A stretch of 45,617 bases of DNA. It comes from Gammaproteobacteria bacterium. Lineage in GTDB: Bacteria; Actinomycetota; Acidimicrobiia; Spongiisociales; UBA4744. The DNA lies in the NCBI GenBank assembly GCA_011682695.1, contig JAACED010000019.1, forward strand, positions 1 to 45,617, written 5' to 3'. Both the position numbers and the translations under genes were made by a program. This document shows, piece after piece, positions 31,788 to 40,418 of the stretch; within the stretch, counting starts at the first letter, position 1, and the number at the start of each line of letters is the position of its first letter. The notes beneath the pieces are model-generated. The model did no database searches. It was not told the origin of the DNA and saw only the letters and a list, made by a program, of their open reading frames with translations.

Positions 31788-32429
31788 CTACTGACCGGCC
31801 ATCTGTTCGAGAAACTGATAGAGCATCTCGGGCGCCACGCCGCCTTCGACCCTGCCTACGACCGTGCCGTCTGCGTCGACGAAGATGATGAAGGGGAACC
31901 CGGTGAGACCGAATGCTCGTGCCGAAGAGCTGTTCGAGTCGTCCGCGATCGTAGGAACCGGCCAGTCGGCCAGCCACTTCGACGGCGGATAGTTCGGCTG
32001 AGAGACGTTCGCGCTCGTCGAAATAGAGACGATCGCGCCGCCCTCCGGAACGCCGTGTTCCGCTATCCACGGAGTGAGCTCTTCTACCTCGGTCTGGCAG
32101 TGCGGGCACCAGTGGGCGAGCATGATGATGGCTTTCGGGGTGCCGTCGTTCGTTATCGACAGGGGCGTCCCGTCGAACGTTGCGCCGTTGATCTCGGGAG
32201 CCGTCATTCCGATGGCGGGATCGGCCGTGTCATGCTCATACGGCGGCAGGGCTTGGCCGGTGATCGTGACCGGTCTGGTCTGCTTGATGTTCTCACCCTC
32301 GGTCTCAGACCCGGTGGTGAGGAATGCGACGAGTGCTATGGCGGCAACGACGGCGCCGCCGATCAGGATGGGTGCTCTGCGTGATTGACGTTTCCGTGGG
32401 GGCGCCTTCTTGACGGCCTTCTTGCTCAT
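31788..32429 (-). CDS. Membrane-anchored TlpA/DsbE-like thioredoxin (paralogue 2)
   Basis: 213 residues: a very basic cytosolic N-terminus (MSKKAVKKAPPRKRQSRR), one membrane helix (about 20-37) and a thioredoxin domain with WCPHC (Cys108, Cys111). The body is strongly similar to paralogue 1 across its whole length, with the shared pattern VTITGQALPPYE and identical NYPPSKWLADWP. The GAGGT ribosome-binding site stands 5 nt before the ATG. The two copies flank dsbB, which suggests a tandem duplication with specialised partners. Confidence 0.9.
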   Translation of the reverse strand: MSKKAVKKAPPRKRQSRRAPILIGGAVVAAIALVAFLTTGSETEGENIKQTRPVTITGQALPPYEHDTADPAIGMTAPEINGATFDGTPLSITNDGTPKAIIMLAHWCPHCQTEVEELTPWIAEHGVPEGGAIVSISTSANVSQPNYPPSKWLADWPVPTIADDSNSSSARAFGLTGFPFIIFVDADGTVVGRVEGGVAPEMLYQFLEQMAGQ

Positions 32430-32486
32430 GAGTACCTCACAGGGAAGCGTGATAAGCAGAAAGGCTAGCTCCGTGTGGGTATACCT

Positions 32487-34988
32487 CTATTCGGCCAGGT
32501 AGGCGGCCAGCTGCTCGCCCGCCCGCTCGCGAAACGCAGCCATCACGTCGAGCCGTTCGAGCTCCTGAGCGAGGGCCTTCTCGGCATGGTGAACCGTTCT
32601 CCCATCGAAGAACGCATGGACTTCATCTGCGGCGTTACTCAATGTCCAGAGAGTTCCCAGGGTGCGTTTGAGCAGCATGGGTGGGAAGACGCGTACCTGT
32701 TCGTCCCATCGATGGGTGTACAGGTTCCATGCGGTCCGGCCGGCCGTGCGGCTCGCCAACAGCTGTTCTACGACGAAGGGAGCATCCTGAGTCTTGATCC
32801 GACCATCGAGTGCCATCGCGAAGGTACGTTCGGCTAGGGCCCTATCCGGGAACAACGGTAATGCGTGCAGGTAGCGATTCTTGTCCTGAGGTGTTTGCGC
32901 ATGTTCGTATTCAGAGAGGAACGTGTCGTAGTCGGCGAGTCCGGCATTCGCCGTGACGGTGATGACCGCCCGGGCTACTTCAGGATCGAGAGTGTGACCG
33001 AGAACGGCCGGCAGCAGTTCGACGGCGCGGGTCCGTACCTGGCTGTCCTGTCCGTAGCGACCGAGGGCGGAGATGAGCAGGCCGCGCAGGCGGCGGGTCG
33101 GACTGTCCTCTTCTGGCCGAGGGTCCCAGCCGAGGCGTTCGACTGCCGGCGTGAGCAAGTCGCGGACGTACCGCTCGAAGGCGGTGCTGCGATCGAACGT
33201 GTGATGGATCTGGTTGATGCTTTCGACGATCGCGGTCCACACTGCGTACTCGGTTTCGTTGCCGAAGTGGGTGAGGAGATCCAGATACGTGGCGATGTCG
33301 GTCTGACCGGCGATGACGCAGGCCCATGCGTCGTCGATGAGGCCGTGTCGCTCGAGCGCGGAGAGGCGGTCGAGGCGATCCAGGAGGCGATCCAGGAGAT
33401 CTCGCGAGTAGTGGCTCCGGTAGTAGCCGTGTCCACCGACGTTCGCGAGGACCCATTTCACCGGGCCTTCGACATCGACACGAATCTCGGGTGTGGTGAA
33501 CACCACGTCGGTCCTGCGCGCCGCGTCACCGGCTCCGTAGGCAAGCGTGAGGGGGATCTGCCACAGGTCGCCATCACCGGTCGGCCGATATTGGAAGCGG
33601 CGCTGGCGGGCGACGATGCTGTTGCCATTCAGGCTGACCTCTACTTGTGGGTAGCCGCCGGAGAAGATCCAAGACTCCATGACCGATCCGACCGGCTGGC
33701 CCGAGGCCAGCTCGAGGGCCGCCCACAGGTCGCTCGTCTCACTGTTCGCGAACGCGTGGGCTTCCAGGTACGCCTTGACGCCCTTTCTGAACACCTCCTC
33801 GCCGAGGAACTGCTGGAGCATGCGAACGAGCGAAGAGCCCTTCAGGTAGGTGAGTACGTCGAACATCTCGTCGGCCTCATACGGAGCGACGACGGGAAAC
33901 TCGACTGGTCTGGTCGCCTGGAGAGCATCGGTGACCATGGACTGAGAGCGGGCCGGCGCGAACGAAAGCCAGGTCTTCCACTCCGGTTTCCACGCATCCT
34001 GGGCGATCATCTCCATGAACGTTGCGAACGCTTCGTTCAGCCAGATGCCGTTCCACCACTTCATGGTCACGTAGTCGCCGAACCACATGTGGGCGAGTTC
34101 GTGGGCGATGACCTCCGAGACACGCCGGATCTCGGCGTGGGATGCGGTCTCGAGGTCGACGAGGAGGGCATTTTCCCGGAACGTGACGGCACCGAGGTTT
34201 TCCATCGCTCCGAACGCGAAATCAGGAATCGCGATGAGGTCCATCTTGTCTCCCTGGTACGGGATCCCGTAGTAGTCGGCGAGCCACTGCAGATAGTGGG
34301 CGCCGGCTTCGAGCGCGAACTCGGCGAGTTGCTCCTGTCCGGCCTGGTGGATCACTCGTAGGGGAACACCGTCGGCGTCGACCGGTTCGGTTGCGACGAA
34401 CGGCCCGACGACGAAGGCCACCAGGTAGGTCGACATTCTCGGGGTGTCGGAGAAGGTGATCCTGATCGTGCCGTCGTCGAGTCTGGTTCGACTGCTCTCG
34501 GCTCCGTTGGATACGGCCAGTAGACCCTCGGGCACATCGAGCGTGATGCCGAATACGGCCTTGTATCCAGGTTCGTCCCAGCAGGGGAATGCACGCCTCG
34601 CGTCGGTCGCTTCGAACTGAGTCGTGGCGATGACGCGGTCGCGGCCGTCTGCGTCCGTGAAGGTACTGCGATAGAAGCCGTGGAGCTTGTCGTTGAGGAT
34701 TCCGGAAAAGCGGAGAGAGAGCGTGTGTTCTCCCGCCGGGATCTGCGCACCGTCGGAGAGGCGGACCCGTTCCGTTTCGGGCTCGTAGGAAGCGGAGAGA
34801 CTGCGGTTGCCGAGTGTGGCTTCTTCGATTTCGATCTCGATGGCGTTGAGAACGATCTCGTCGGTCGGCTCGCCGACGGTGACGCGAATCGTCTCGGTTC
34901 CTGAGAAGGTCGCTGCGTCGAGGTCTGGACGCAGCGTGATGTCGTAGCGGCTTGGGAACGCGATCTCGGGAAGGCGGTAGGGATCCAC
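32487..34988 (-). CDS. pepN: Aminopeptidase N (M1 metallopeptidase)
   Basis: 834 residues in the four-domain M1 layout: an N-terminal beta domain, a catalytic domain with the exopeptidase motif GAMENLGAVTFRE (from about 260), zinc site HELAHMWFGD (296-305) with the distal Glu at NEA (319), then an ERAP1-type helical C-terminal domain. It removes N-terminal residues from peptides in the cytoplasm. The open frame extends to 35153, but GTG 34988 begins the family sequence and has AGGAG 6 nt upstream. A TACCAT hexamer at 35015-35020 is the likely -10. It is divergent from the PAP2 gene. Confidence 0.94.
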   Translation of the reverse strand: MDPYRLPEIAFPSRYDITLRPDLDAATFSGTETIRVTVGEPTDEIVLNAIEIEIEEATLGNRSLSASYEPETERVRLSDGAQIPAGEHTLSLRFSGILNDKLHGFYRSTFTDADGRDRVIATTQFEATDARRAFPCWDEPGYKAVFGITLDVPEGLLAVSNGAESSRTRLDDGTIRITFSDTPRMSTYLVAFVVGPFVATEPVDADGVPLRVIHQAGQEQLAEFALEAGAHYLQWLADYYGIPYQGDKMDLIAIPDFAFGAMENLGAVTFRENALLVDLETASHAEIRRVSEVIAHELAHMWFGDYVTMKWWNGIWLNEAFATFMEMIAQDAWKPEWKTWLSFAPARSQSMVTDALQATRPVEFPVVAPYEADEMFDVLTYLKGSSLVRMLQQFLGEEVFRKGVKAYLEAHAFANSETSDLWAALELASGQPVGSVMESWIFSGGYPQVEVSLNGNSIVARQRRFQYRPTGDGDLWQIPLTLAYGAGDAARRTDVVFTTPEIRVDVEGPVKWVLANVGGHGYYRSHYSRDLLDRLLDRLDRLSALERHGLIDDAWACVIAGQTDIATYLDLLTHFGNETEYAVWTAIVESINQIHHTFDRSTAFERYVRDLLTPAVERLGWDPRPEEDSPTRRLRGLLISALGRYGQDSQVRTRAVELLPAVLGHTLDPEVARAVITVTANAGLADYDTFLSEYEHAQTPQDKNRYLHALPLFPDRALAERTFAMALDGRIKTQDAPFVVEQLLASRTAGRTAWNLYTHRWDEQVRVFPPMLLKRTLGTLWTLSNAADEVHAFFDGRTVHHAEKALAQELERLDVMAAFRERAGEQLAAYLAE

Positions 34989-35014
34989 TTGAGGCTCCTG
35001 GCTCGTGCCCGGCG

Positions 35015-35020
35015 ATGGTA
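35015..35020 (-). promoter_or_regulatory. -10 hexamer of pepN promoter
   Basis: TACCAT on the minus strand, giving a leader of about 20 nt with an AGGAG ribosome-binding site. Confidence 0.45.
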
Positions 35021-35046
35021 GCGACGACTCACGGCTGGCCGGCCGG

Positions 35047-35052
35047 TATGGT
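35047..35052 (+). promoter_or_regulatory. -10 hexamer of PAP2 gene promoter
   Basis: TATGGT, with AGGAGA before the ATG at 35074; it diverges from the pepN promoter about 30 bp away. Confidence 0.45.
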
Positions 35053-35073
35053 TCGATTGGTGAGAGGAGACTG

Positions 35074-35967
35074 ATGGACGCGATCTTGCGTTTGGGTGTG
35101 GACGTCGTGCTGTGGCTCCAGCAGGCGAGCCCATCGTTGGACGGATTCTTCAAGACGCTGACGTTTCTCGGGAACGAAGAGTTCTTCCTACTGCTGCTCC
35201 CATTGGTCTATTGGAGTGTGGACCGGGTGATCGGGATGCGGCTGATCGTGCTCCTCCTATTCTCGAATCTGATCAACACGGCGGTGAAGCTGTTCGCAGC
35301 CCAGCCGAGGCCGTATGCCTACGACGCCCGGGTGAAGGCGATCACCCACGAGGTGTCATACGGGTTCCCCTCAGGGCACACGCAGAACACGGTCGCGGTG
35401 TGGGGGTACCTCGGATCGAAAGTCCGGGCAAAGTGGTTCTGGCTTCTGGCAGGTCTGCTGATGGTGGGAGTACCGCTCTCCCGCATCTACCTCGGAGTGC
35501 ATTTTCCCACCGATGTACTCGGAGGCTATGTCATTGGGGCTGTCGTATTGTGGCTGTTCTTGCGCTTCTGGAAACCGGTCGAGCGCTGGTTCTGCCGGCT
35601 CGCGCTCGTGTGGCAACTCGTGATCACCACGTTTGCCCCGCTGACACTGCTCGCGCTGCATGCTTCTGAATCGGTCACGACCGGCGTCGGCACGATGGTC
35701 GGCATGGGGGTCGGATTCGTGTTGGAGCGACACTGGGTCCGGTTTGAGACTGCCGGTCCGATCAGGCATCGCGTTCTGAGGTTCCTTATCGGGTTGGTCG
35801 TCCTCATCGGACTCTGGGCGGGGCTTCGGGTCCTTTTCGCCGGGATTGAACCGGCCATGGCGCTGCGTCTCGTTCGGTACACCCTCGTCGGACTGTGGGG
35901 GGCGCTCGGGGCTCCGTGGCTGTTCGTCCGGTTCAGGATTGCGCGTCAGAGCACGATGCCTGCCTGA
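35074..35967 (+). CDS. PAP2-family membrane phosphatase
   Basis: The 297-residue membrane protein has the three-part acid phosphatase signature: motif 1 KLFAAQPRP (K-x6-R-P), motif 2 PSGH ([12 protein letters not shown]) and motif 3 [16 protein letters not shown] (S-R-x5-H-x3-D). The N-terminal helices include [12 protein letters not shown], and the C-terminal half has several further helices. Family members remove phosphate from undecaprenyl pyrophosphate, phosphatidic acid or lipid phosphates. The in-frame extension to 35005 is unlikely: ATG 35074 has AGGAGA upstream. Its end overlaps the C69 gene end by 22 bp, tail to tail. Confidence 0.9.
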   Translation: MDAILRLGVDVVLWLQQASPSLDGFFKTLTFLGNEEFFLLLLPLVYWSVDRVIGMRLIVLLLFSNLINTAVKLFAAQPRPYAYDARVKAITHEVSYGFPSGHTQNTVAVWGYLGSKVRAKWFWLLAGLLMVGVPLSRIYLGVHFPTDVLGGYVIGAVVLWLFLRFWKPVERWFCRLALVWQLVITTFAPLTLLALHASESVTTGVGTMVGMGVGFVLERHWVRFETAGPIRHRVLRFLIGLVVLIGLWAGLRVLFAGIEPAMALRLVRYTLVGLWGALGAPWLFVRFRIARQSTMPA

Positions 35968-37127
35968 CGGTTTCTCACACTCCAGTAGTGGCGCACGTAG
36001 AGAGGACGTCGATCCGGCGCGTCCGGAATCCTCTCGGTCCACGCGGCGAGCAGATCGCGGGCTTGGGCGAACGCATCTTCGGGACGTGGGGGTTCTTGGA
36101 GCCATCGGCGCTCGATGTCGTCTCGCTCGGAGGCGAACAGGGGAAGGAGCCGACTCGGGTTCCGCAGCACGCTCCGATGGAGGCGTTCGTGCGCCCACCA
36201 GAGGGTTCGGGCGTCATAGGTGGCGGTGGGCTCGGGCCCGAGGTCGAGCGGCTCCAGGACGCTCACGGGCTTGAAGAGGCCGGTGCAGGGCGCAGAGGTC
36301 GCGGTCACCCAGTGGCGGGATCGGGTGGGCGAGAGTTCCGCGACCCAGGAGGCGACGGACTCGGATCCGGCAGCGATCCCCCCTCCGTGCATGCACGGCG
36401 CGGCCATTGCACCGGTGAGGAGGCTGTACCGGGGTTCGACCCCGCCGTGATCGCGAAGCAGGGCCATCAGATCCTCCGGTCCGGTCGCTGCGGCTGCCCT
36501 GGCCTGGGTGAGGGGCTGTCGAACCCTGCAGGCGGAGACCTTCGTCTTGAGCCAATCGGAGTGCTGCTCGGCGAAGTCGGGAATCGTCAGACCGTTCGAG
36601 ATGGTTCTGGCGCCGTCGGTGACGTGTTCGACCTCCCACAGCTTGCCGGCCGTCTCGAGCACGAAGGCTTCTCGTGGGTCGGCGACGATGAAGCTGTTGT
36701 GGTAGGTGAAGCGTGGGTGCTCGAATCCGCAACCTCCGCCCTGACCGTGGCGTTCGAGAAGACCGGTGATCGTGTCGACAGCGGCCTTCGCGGAGTCGGC
36801 CCGTTCGAGGGTGAGGCGGATCATGTCCATACCGGTGAGGCCGGTTTTCGCGTAGGGCTGGTCGGTGAAGACCGCCTCGTTGCCGATCACCACGCCGTGT
36901 TCGTTCGCTCCGATCTCCGCTCCCCACATCCAGAAGGGGCGAGAAAGCAGCACGGCGTTGGTTTCACGCACCTGCGGAATCTCGATGTGTGTGCAGCGGA
37001 CGGTTGTGCCGGGACGGTAGGTCCGCCGTGGTTGCCATTCGAGGAGCTGGGCCTCGTTGGGGTCCCGGTCCGAGTTTTTGGCGAAGAGCACCCGGTCCGG
37101 TTGGACGATGACGATCGTGTCGCACAT
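35946..37127 (-). CDS. C69-family (secernin-like) peptidase
   Basis: The 393-residue protein begins [20 protein letters not shown], so removal of Met exposes Cys2 as the N-terminal nucleophile of an Ntn-hydrolase fold. The following [35 protein letters not shown] and [10 protein letters not shown] match the secernin/dipeptidase C69 family. The substrate is unknown; relatives are dipeptidases or have no proven activity. The start is set by TAGGCT 7 nt upstream. It is divergent from ppgK across two palindromic repeats. Confidence 0.9.
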   Translation of the reverse strand: MCDTIVIVQPDRVLFAKNSDRDPNEAQLLEWQPRRTYRPGTTVRCTHIEIPQVRETNAVLLSRPFWMWGAEIGANEHGVVIGNEAVFTDQPYAKTGLTGMDMIRLTLERADSAKAAVDTITGLLERHGQGGGCGFEHPRFTYHNSFIVADPREAFVLETAGKLWEVEHVTDGARTISNGLTIPDFAEQHSDWLKTKVSACRVRQPLTQARAAAATGPEDLMALLRDHGGVEPRYSLLTGAMAAPCMHGGGIAAGSESVASWVAELSPTRSRHWVTATSAPCTGLFKPVSVLEPLDLGPEPTATYDARTLWWAHERLHRSVLRNPSRLLPLFASERDDIERRWLQEPPRPEDAFAQARDLLAAWTERIPDAPDRRPLYVRHYWSVRNRQAGIVL

Positions 37128-37134
37128 GGTCCCG

Positions 37135-37140
37135 AGCCTA
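37135..37140 (-). promoter_or_regulatory. -10 hexamer of leaderless C69 promoter
   Basis: TAGGCT on the minus strand, 7 nt before the ATG at 37127 and 4 nt from the first palindrome. Confidence 0.6.
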
Positions 37141-37144
37141 TCTA

Positions 37145-37192
37145 TTTCTGGTCAATGCTGGCGTCGCTATTCGACGCTGCCGTTGACAGGAA
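37145..37192. repeat. 48-bp palindromic repeat, unit 1
   Basis: Imperfect inverted repeat: each arm is about 22 nt around the loop CTATT. It matches unit 2 at 43 of 48 positions, exactly 60 bp away. Confidence 0.8.
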
Positions 37193-37204
37193 TCGGGCTG
37201 CAGT

Positions 37205-37252
37205 TTTCTGGTCAATGCGGGCGTCGCTATCCGACGCCGGCATTGACAGGAA
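37205..37252. repeat. 48-bp palindromic repeat, unit 2 (overlaps ppgK -35 region)
   Basis: The arms pair at 19 of 22 positions around the loop CTATC. The right arm ends 6 nt before the ppgK -10 hexamer, so a bound regulator would cover the -35 region. Confidence 0.8.
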
Positions 37253-37258
37253 ATCCGA

Positions 37259-37264
37259 TATTCT
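37259..37264 (+). promoter_or_regulatory. -10 hexamer of leaderless ppgK promoter
   Basis: TATTCT, 7 nt before the ATG at 37272. A TTGACA in the palindrome (37243-37248) is only 10 nt upstream, too close for a normal -35. Confidence 0.6.
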
Positions 37265-37271
37265 TGTGCTC

Positions 37272-38006
37272 ATGGACATCCTGGGCATCGATATCGGCGG
37301 GTCGGGCATCAAGGGCGCTCCGGTCGATGTCGAGCGGGGGGCGTTGACTCGTGAGCGACACAAGATCTTGACACCCCAGCCTGCCACCCCCGAGGCGGTC
37401 GCAGGGGTCGTCGCGGAACTCGTGGCCCACTTCCAGTGGCGAGGCCCGATCGGCTGCACCTTTCCTGCTGTTGTGCGTCGCGGTGTCATCTGCACGGCCG
37501 CGAACGTAGACCAGTCGTGGGTGGGTATGGACGGGGAGTCGCTGTTCCGGCAGGCAACGGGGCTGTCGGTGAGGCTTCTCAACGATGCCGACGCCGCGGG
37601 CGTCGCCGAGATGCGGTTCGGTGCCGGCAGAGGACGCGGCGGCGTCGTCATGCTGCTGACGTTTGGGACCGGTATCGGAAGTGCCATGTTTGTCGATGGA
37701 CGGCTCATGCCGAACACGGAACTCGGCCACCTGGAGTTCCGGGGTGGTGATGCCGAACACTACGCGGCAGCTCGGGTCCGCAAGGAGGAGAAGCTGAGCT
37801 GGCACGAGTGGGGGAAGAGAGTCGATCGATTCCTCGACTATCTCGACTTGCTGTTCTCACCCGACCTCTTCATTGTCGGTGGCGGGGTGAGTCGCAGGTT
37901 CGAGCGTTTTTCCGAAGCGCTTTCAGTGAGAACCGAGGTGGTTCCGGCCGTTCTCCAGAACGAAGCCGGGATCATCGGGGCTGCGTTGTTGGCCTCCGAG
38001 ACCTGA
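37272..38006 (+). CDS. ppgK: ROK-family kinase, polyphosphate glucokinase-like
   Basis: The 244-residue protein has the ROK/PPGK pattern: an ATP/phosphate loop [14 protein letters not shown] near the N-terminus, [29 protein letters not shown] containing the catalytic Asp, and [20 protein letters not shown]. The short length, the missing ROK zinc motif and [10 protein letters not shown] agree with polyphosphate/ATP-glucokinase of actinobacteria. It would phosphorylate glucose from polyphosphate or ATP. The ATG follows TATTCT by 7 nt. Two 48-bp palindromes upstream may be its operator. Confidence 0.9.
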   Translation: MDILGIDIGGSGIKGAPVDVERGALTRERHKILTPQPATPEAVAGVVAELVAHFQWRGPIGCTFPAVVRRGVICTAANVDQSWVGMDGESLFRQATGLSVRLLNDADAAGVAEMRFGAGRGRGGVVMLLTFGTGIGSAMFVDGRLMPNTELGHLEFRGGDAEHYAAARVRKEEKLSWHEWGKRVDRFLDYLDLLFSPDLFIVGGGVSRRFERFSEALSVRTEVVPAVLQNEAGIIGAALLASET

Positions 38007-38084
38007 GGTTATTTTTCCCTGTATTGCCGACACGGCAGAGTCGACGTGTGGGATGATGCGCTGAGTCTCGGAGGAGGGATTTGC

Positions 38085-38636
38085 ATGACCAGCGATGGTG
38101 CTGAAGGAACTGCGAACGGAACGATGATGAATCGGGTCATTCGCGCTGTCAAGCTCGATCCGACCTTGTACAAAGAGGTGTCCGGAGACGGAACCAAGAC
38201 TACCGAAGCGATGATCGTGGTTGCCCTCGCCGCCCTCATCGGGGGCCTCGGGCCGATCATCGGTCCCGGCCACTTCAGATTCGGTGGCTGGATCCTGATG
38301 GCGATTCTGGCCCCGACGCTCTTTCTTGGAATCGGAACCGGTGTGTTGTGGCTCATCGGAAAGCTGTTCAGCGGCAAGGCGGAGTTCATTCAGATGTTCC
38401 GCCCGCTCGGTTACGCGTATGCACCATACGCCCTCGGGATCATCCCGTTCATCGGCGGCATCATCGGAGGCCTCTGGGGACTTGCCTGCGCTGTCATCGC
38501 CGTGCGCGAGTCGGAGGAAGTCTCGACGGGATCTGCCGTCGCCATTGTGCTGATCCCGGCAGTGATTATCTTCATCCTGATGCTGATCGTCGGTGCCGTC
38601 ATCGGTATGGCAATGCTTGGACTGGCGAGGAGCTGA
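38085..38636 (+). CDS. Yip1-like membrane protein
   Basis: The 183-residue protein has a soluble N-terminal stretch (NRVIRAVKLDPTLYKEVSGD) and about five hydrophobic helices (MIVVALAALIGGLGPIIG; WILMAILAPTLFLGIGTG; YALGIIPFIGGIIGG; AIVLIPAVIIFILML and a last helix). The layout, with MFRPLGYAYAPYALGIIPFIG, resembles bacterial Yip1-domain proteins of unknown role. Strong GGAGGAGGG stands before the ATG. It ends just before a terminator and is convergent with hflX. Confidence 0.75.
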   Translation: MTSDGAEGTANGTMMNRVIRAVKLDPTLYKEVSGDGTKTTEAMIVVALAALIGGLGPIIGPGHFRFGGWILMAILAPTLFLGIGTGVLWLIGKLFSGKAEFIQMFRPLGYAYAPYALGIIPFIGGIIGGLWGLACAVIAVRESEEVSTGSAVAIVLIPAVIIFILMLIVGAVIGMAMLGLARS

Positions 38637-38654
38637 AGGCTCACATCGGAAGTT

Positions 38655-38685
38655 GAAGGTTCGGGGCAGCATGCCCCGAACCTTC
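38655..38685. terminator. Bidirectional terminator hairpin
   Basis: GAAGGTTCGGGGC (38655-38667) pairs perfectly with 38673-38685 around the loop AGCAT, between the convergent Yip1-like gene and hflX. No T-run follows. Confidence 0.75.
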
Positions 38686-38742
38686 CGTATCCCAGATCAC
38701 AGACCTGCGCCGGCAGGCCGGACGACGAGGCCGGGCGAGAAC

Positions 38743-40029
38743 TCAGGCGATTTCCGCCTCAAATCTCTGGGCTCGGTCAAGAGCGATCCGCACGGTGACT
38801 GTGATCGCGGTCTCCCCGTGCTGTTCATCCACCACTTCTCCCTCCCGGTGTAGGGCGGCGAGGACCTCCCCACGCGTGTACGGGATCGTCAAGGTCCTGA
38901 GGACCATCGCAGGGCTGAGGGCGTCGGCGATCCGTCCCAGCATCTCGTCGATCCCTTCTCCGGTGGCAGCCGAGAACGCGAGAGCCTCCGGGTGCAAGGC
39001 GAGCAGACGGTGGAGGCGGATGGGATCCGCGGAGTCCTGTTTGTTGAGAGCCAGCAATTCCGGAATCGCTGCAGCGCCGAGATCGGCGAGCACGTCCCTG
39101 ACCGTGGCTATATGGGATTCGGCGTCCTGATCCGAGGCGTCGACCACATGGATCATCAGGGTGGCGTCGGCGACCTCGTCGAGTGTCGATCGGAACGCCT
39201 CGATGAGTCCGTGGGGAATGCGTCGTACGAAACCGACGGTGTCGGAGAAGACGACCTGCGGGCCGTCCGGAATCTGGAGTTTCCTGATGGTGGCGTCGAG
39301 TGTCGAGAAGAGGCGATCTTCCACGAGCACGTCGGTTCCGGTGAGGCGATTCAGCAGTGTCGACTTTCCTGCGTTCGTGTACCCGACAAGGGCAACCAAG
39401 GGGACGTTGTTTCTTCGGCGGGCCTTGCGTTGCGTCATTCGAGTGCCGTGGAGCTTTGCGAGGTCTTGTTCGAGGCGAGTGATCCGTCGTTCGATGCGAC
39501 GTCGGTCGGTCTCCAGTTTCGTCTCGCCCGGCCCGCGTGTCCCGATGCCTCCCGCCTGCCTGCTCAGAGCCGTGCCGTGTCCGCGGAGCCGCGGAAGGTG
39601 GTAGCGAAGCAGTGCCAGTTCGACCTGAAGCATGCCGGCCCTGCTCGTGGCGTGCTGGGCGAAGATGTCGAGGATCAGCCCGGATCGGTCGACGACGTCG
39701 CAGCCGAAGATCTTCTGGAGGTTCCGCTGCTGCGTCGGTGTGAGGTCGTCGTCGAAGATGACGACGTCGACGTCGAGACGCCGGGTCTCCTCTGCGAGCC
39801 GCGATGCCTGGCCTGGGCCGATGAACGTTGCGGGATCGGGTTTCCGGTGTCGCAGCGATGCTTGACCGACAGGGTCGGACCCTGCGGTATCGGTCAGGCG
39901 GGCCAACTCGTCGAGGGAAGCGGCGGTGTCGAACAGCGAACCGACGAGGAAGGCGCGCTGGCGAGTGATCTCGAGGTCGGTGACGGTGGCTGTCAGCCTG
40001 CGTCCGGTGCGACCTTCCGATGGCGTCAC
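38743..40029 (-). CDS. hflX: GTPase HflX
   Basis: 428 residues: an N-terminal nucleotide-binding domain with DDDLTPTQQRNLQKIFG and DRSGLILDIFAQHA, the glycine-rich segment RQAGGIGTRGPGETKLETDR, a linker coiled coil, then a G domain with G1 GYTNAGKS, G3 DTVGFVRRIP and G4 NKQD. HflX binds and splits stalled ribosomes. The GTG at 40029 overlaps the upstream stop (GTGA); the open frame further upstream belongs to another frame. It is co-transcribed with the small gene at 40026-40337. Confidence 0.95.
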   Translation of the reverse strand: MTPSEGRTGRRLTATVTDLEITRQRAFLVGSLFDTAASLDELARLTDTAGSDPVGQASLRHRKPDPATFIGPGQASRLAEETRRLDVDVVIFDDDLTPTQQRNLQKIFGCDVVDRSGLILDIFAQHATSRAGMLQVELALLRYHLPRLRGHGTALSRQAGGIGTRGPGETKLETDRRRIERRITRLEQDLAKLHGTRMTQRKARRRNNVPLVALVGYTNAGKSTLLNRLTGTDVLVEDRLFSTLDATIRKLQIPDGPQVVFSDTVGFVRRIPHGLIEAFRSTLDEVADATLMIHVVDASDQDAESHIATVRDVLADLGAAAIPELLALNKQDSADPIRLHRLLALHPEALAFSAATGEGIDEMLGRIADALSPAMVLRTLTIPYTRGEVLAALHREGEVVDEQHGETAITVTVRIALDRAQRFEAEIA

Positions 40030-40337
40030 AGGTAGCGGCCTCCGGGAGGCTGATCTTCGTGCTTTTCCTCGGCGATGATCTGCGCTTCCCGTACGGCGAT
40101 CACGACCTGGCCGGTGATCGGCCAGATGAACCGCCATGCCTCCGTGGGAACCGCCCAGAATCGGTTGCCGTTCTCGACATCGATGAGTGCGAGGGCCTCG
40201 GTCGACTTCTCCGCCACGGTCGCAGCCGGCACCAGCAGCCCGGAGCGGGTGGTGGACTCTTGGACGAGATGGCCGACGCGCCATCCGGGGAGCACCCGGA
40301 ATCCGTCGGTGTTGTCAGAGATCGGACCGTTGGTCAT
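40026..40337 (-). CDS. Small protein of unknown function, upstream of hflX
   Basis: 103 residues without membrane segments or recognised domain. The core (HLVQESTTRSGLLVPAAT, then EKSTEALALIDVENG, then a C-terminal QVVIAVREAQIIAEE) loosely recalls the order of GroES: mobile-loop G-x-x-x-P, then a V-x-x-V strand, then a late I-L-A segment. This is weak and could be chance. The ATG at 40337 has GGAG 4 nt before it, and translation is coupled to hflX by the GTGA overlap, which suggests a related role. Confidence 0.7.
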   Translation of the reverse strand: MTNGPISDNTDGFRVLPGWRVGHLVQESTTRSGLLVPAATVAEKSTEALALIDVENGNRFWAVPTEAWRFIWPITGQVVIAVREAQIIAEEKHEDQPPGGRYL

Positions 40338-40404
40338 GGCTCCATGGTGCCACACGCCGGCGCCTGACTCCAGTCCGTGATGTTCGCTGAGCGGCCCGCT
40401 GTTG

Positions 40405-40410
40405 TAGCCT
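40405..40410 (+). promoter_or_regulatory. -10 hexamer of leaderless M16 operon promoter
   Basis: TAGCCT, 8 nt before the ATG at 40419. Confidence 0.6.
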
Positions 40411-40418
40411 GCTTTGCG

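Noticed and set aside
37145-37252. Integron attC sites
   Set aside because: Palindromes are the right size, but the R-box consensus GTTRRRY is not matched and no integrase is present.
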